64,000 nt of DNA from Sedimentimonas flavescens. Lineage in GTDB: Bacteria; Pseudomonadota; Alphaproteobacteria; Rhodobacterales; Rhodobacteraceae. A program made the position numbers and the translations under genes. The notes below the pieces were generated by a model, which was not told where the DNA came from, searched no databases, and saw only the letters and a program-made list of their open reading frames with translations. Positions 62,611-64,000 of this stretch are shown here, in pieces; the stretch's first letter is position 1; the number at the start of each line of letters is the position of its first letter. The stretch is taken from positions 1 through 64,000 of the forward strand of contig NZ_JAHVAI010000001.1 in assembly GCF_019264375.1 (NCBI RefSeq), read 5' to 3'.

Positions 62611-63393
62611 TCAGCGGTTCACTGCGGCATAGAGCGAAATCGCCGCCGCGTTCGAGACATTGAGCGAGCCGAACTCCCCCGCGAAGGGAATCTTGACGAG
62701 CTTGTCGCAGGTCTCGCGCGTCTTTTCGCGCAGGCCCGGCCCCTCGGCACCCAGCACCAGCGCAACGGGGCGGGTGCCCACTTCGGCAAGGCCCTCGGCA
62801 AGGGTCATCTCGGCCTCGCCCGCAAGGCCGAGCAGCACGAATCCCATGGCGCGCAGTTCCTCCATCGCATCGGCGAGATTGGTGACGCGCAGATAGGGCT
62901 GGCGTTCCAGCGCCCCCGAGGCGGTTTTCGCCAGCGCCCCGGTTTCGGGGGCCGAATGGCGTGCGGGCGCCACGACGGCGCGCGCACCGAAGACCTCGGA
63001 CGAGCGCAGGATCGCGCCGACGTTATGCGGGTCTGTCACGCGATCCAGCATCACCACCAGCGGCGCACCGCGGCCGGTCAGGCAGACCTCTTCGAGCGAA
63101 CCCCAGTTGAGCGGTTTGACCTCAAGCGCCGCGCCCTGGTGGACGGAATCGGGGGCCAGAGTGACGTGATTGTCAAACTTGCGCGGATCGACGATCTCGG
63201 GCTCGACCCCGCTCACCGCGATCGCCTCAAGCAGCTTGTCCGAGGCGTTTTTGGTCAGCACGAGGCGCAGCTTTTGTCGCGCGGGGTTCATGAGCGCATC
63301 ACGCACGGCGTGCAGGCCGAAAAGCCAGACCGTCTCGGCGGCGGCGGCACGTTTGGCGCGTTCCTTGTCGATTACCCAGCTCGGCTTTTTCAT
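62611..63393 (-). CDS. rlmB: 23S rRNA 2'-O-methyltransferase RlmB/TrmH family
   Basis: A 260-residue SPOUT methyltransferase. An N-terminal substrate-binding domain (about 20-95, with VWLFGLHAVRDALMNP) precedes the catalytic knot, whose motifs are DRVTDPHNVGAILRSSEVFG near 130, ALVLGAEGPGLREKTRE near 205 and GSLNVSNAAAISLYA near 240. The best match is RlmB, which methylates G2251 in 23S rRNA; a tRNA-directed TrmH relative cannot be fully excluded. It is a lone gene transcribed away from tRNA-Tyr. Confidence 0.9.
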   Translation of the reverse strand: MKKPSWVIDKERAKRAAAAETVWLFGLHAVRDALMNPARQKLRLVLTKNASDKLLEAIAVSGVEPEIVDPRKFDNHVTLAPDSVHQGAALEVKPLNWGSLEEVCLTGRGAPLVVMLDRVTDPHNVGAILRSSEVFGARAVVAPARHSAPETGALAKTASGALERQPYLRVTNLADAMEELRAMGFVLLGLAGEAEMTLAEGLAEVGTRPVALVLGAEGPGLREKTRETCDKLVKIPFAGEFGSLNVSNAAAISLYAAVNR

Positions 63394-63589
63394 GGCTTAC
63401 TCCTGCATTGCCGCCGTTGATGCGCGCAAATGCGCAAAATCGCAAGCCTGCCGCCGATGCAGGCAGCATTATGCAGGGGATCCAAGGGGCAAATTTCGGC
63501 CCCCGGGCGGCGTGTGTGATTTTCTTCACGCACCGCGTTCTGCCCCCCTTGACGCCCCCCGCCCCCTTCGGTATTCCCCGCCCCACGTC

Positions 63590-63673
63590 GGGTGACGAGC
63601 TGCAAGGTGCGGCAGCGGACTGTAACTCCGCCGGGGAGACCCATGCCTGGTTCGATTCCAGGGTCACCCACCA
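63590..63673 (+). tRNA. tRNA-Tyr (anticodon GUA)
   Basis: GGGTGAC acceptor arm pairs with GTCACCC, discriminator A and encoded CCA (63671-63673). The anticodon arm GCGGA-CTGTAAC-TCCGC gives GTA. A long variable arm (GGGGAGACCC) and T-loop TTCGATT fit bacterial tyrosine tRNA; 84 bases with CCA. Confidence 0.95.
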
Positions 63674-63791
63674 TCCCCCTCTCAGGAATGGTGATTACAC
63701 GGGGCCCGCGCCCCGCCGTACGCGGCGGGTGAGTGCCTTCCCCCCCTGCCGAATTCCGCTATAGTGCCGCAGCATTCAGGACTGCGGACCC

Positions 63792-64000
63792 ATGGGCACT
63801 TCGGCTGACAACCCTCTCGATTACAACGTTTTCTGCGTCGTTCAGGCGGGGCGGCTAGAGTATGAGGCGATCATCTTCGCGCGCTCGTTCCGCGCGGCGA
63901 ACCCGGGCTTTCGGGGCCGGCTGTTGATGGCCGAGCCCTCGGGCGCGCGCTGGTCGCAGCCCACACAAATCTCGGGTCCGGTGCGCGAACTGTTGCTGGC
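63792..64000 (+). CDS. Start of a gene cut by the right window edge, function unclear
   Basis: An open frame of 69 complete codons runs from ATG 63792 to the last base. GCGGACC precedes the ATG. The translated start has YNVFCVVQAGRLEYEAIIFA and later RSFRAANPGFRGRLLMAEPS, which looks like the first beta-strand and helix of a GT-A-type nucleotide-sugar fold, but I cannot name the family from this fragment. Codon use fits a real gene. Confidence 0.6.
   Translation, partial: MGTSADNPLDYNVFCVVQAGRLEYEAIIFARSFRAANPGFRGRLLMAEPSGARWSQPTQISGPVRELLL

Overview
The window is a continuous stretch of high-G+C chromosome that reads as Alphaproteobacteria, most likely family Rhodobacteraceae (order Rhodobacterales). 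The signs are the two-subunit glycyl-tRNA synthetase genes with a small anchored-protein gene between them and pyruvate phosphate dikinase behind them, a periplasmic cytochrome c next to a lone aa3-oxidase subunit I gene, a YqeY gene divergent from carA, a single-chain pyruvate carboxylase, the hisB-hisH-hisA-hisF-hisE run, and a short intergenic repeat family resembling what I know from this group. I see no rRNA operon, CRISPR array, transposase, prophage or replication origin. There are five tRNA genes: Ser-UGA, Leu-GAG, two identical Gly-GCC and Tyr-GUA.

Layout. 0-0.4 kb: AT-richer flank with an inverted repeat beside tRNA-Ser. 0.6-7.0 kb: SPOR lipoprotein, D,D-carboxypeptidase, tmk, holB, TatD nuclease, metallo-hydrolase and AEC transporter, tightly packed. 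7.2-11.8 kb (minus): PotABCD-type ABC importer operon. 12-18.4 kb: tRNA-Leu, lipB, cytochrome c, ctaD, DUF2244, YqeY, carA. 18.5-26.1 kb: a glycosyltransferase with an MshEN-like N-terminus, a GntR regulator, a HAD nucleotidase, a UbiH-type hydroxylase, twin Lrp regulators divergent from ilvC. 26.1-36.6 kb (minus): glmM, folP, folB, SleB hydrolase, ppdK, glyS, glyQ. 36.8-44.1 kb: an apparent pseudo-protease, TrkH, pyruvate carboxylase, MAPEG protein. 44.2-49.5 kb: tandem tRNA-Gly, histidine genes, two DUF1330 proteins, a TerB-like protein. 49.6-61.9 kb: accessory metabolism, with an amino-acid-type ABC importer ending in a glutamine-synthetase-family ligase, a convergent iron/haem/B12-type ABC importer, and an operon of glutamine amidotransferase, PaiB-like FMN protein, second GS-family ligase and PuuB-like oxidase. 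62-64 kb: CoA-binding protein, rlmB, tRNA-Tyr and a gene cut by the right edge.

How they work together. The 49.6-54.2 and 57.9-61.9 kb operons look like uptake of an amine or amino acid followed by gamma-glutamylation, oxidation and deglutamylation, as in the Puu putrescine pathway. The palindrome TTGATCAA occurs upstream of both operons (twice before the transporter operon, once before the catabolic operon) and I found it nowhere else in the window, so the two may share a regulator. The 7.2-11.8 kb PotABCD-like importer could feed the same chemistry. The most unusual proteins are the SPOR/peptidoglycan-binding protein whose trypsin-like domain appears to lack all three catalytic residues, the glycosyltransferase with two degenerate MshEN-type motifs, a PPDK with an altered N-terminal nucleotide-binding motif, and a dihydroneopterin aldolase with an unexplained C-terminal domain. 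The rest is ordinary housekeeping sequence.
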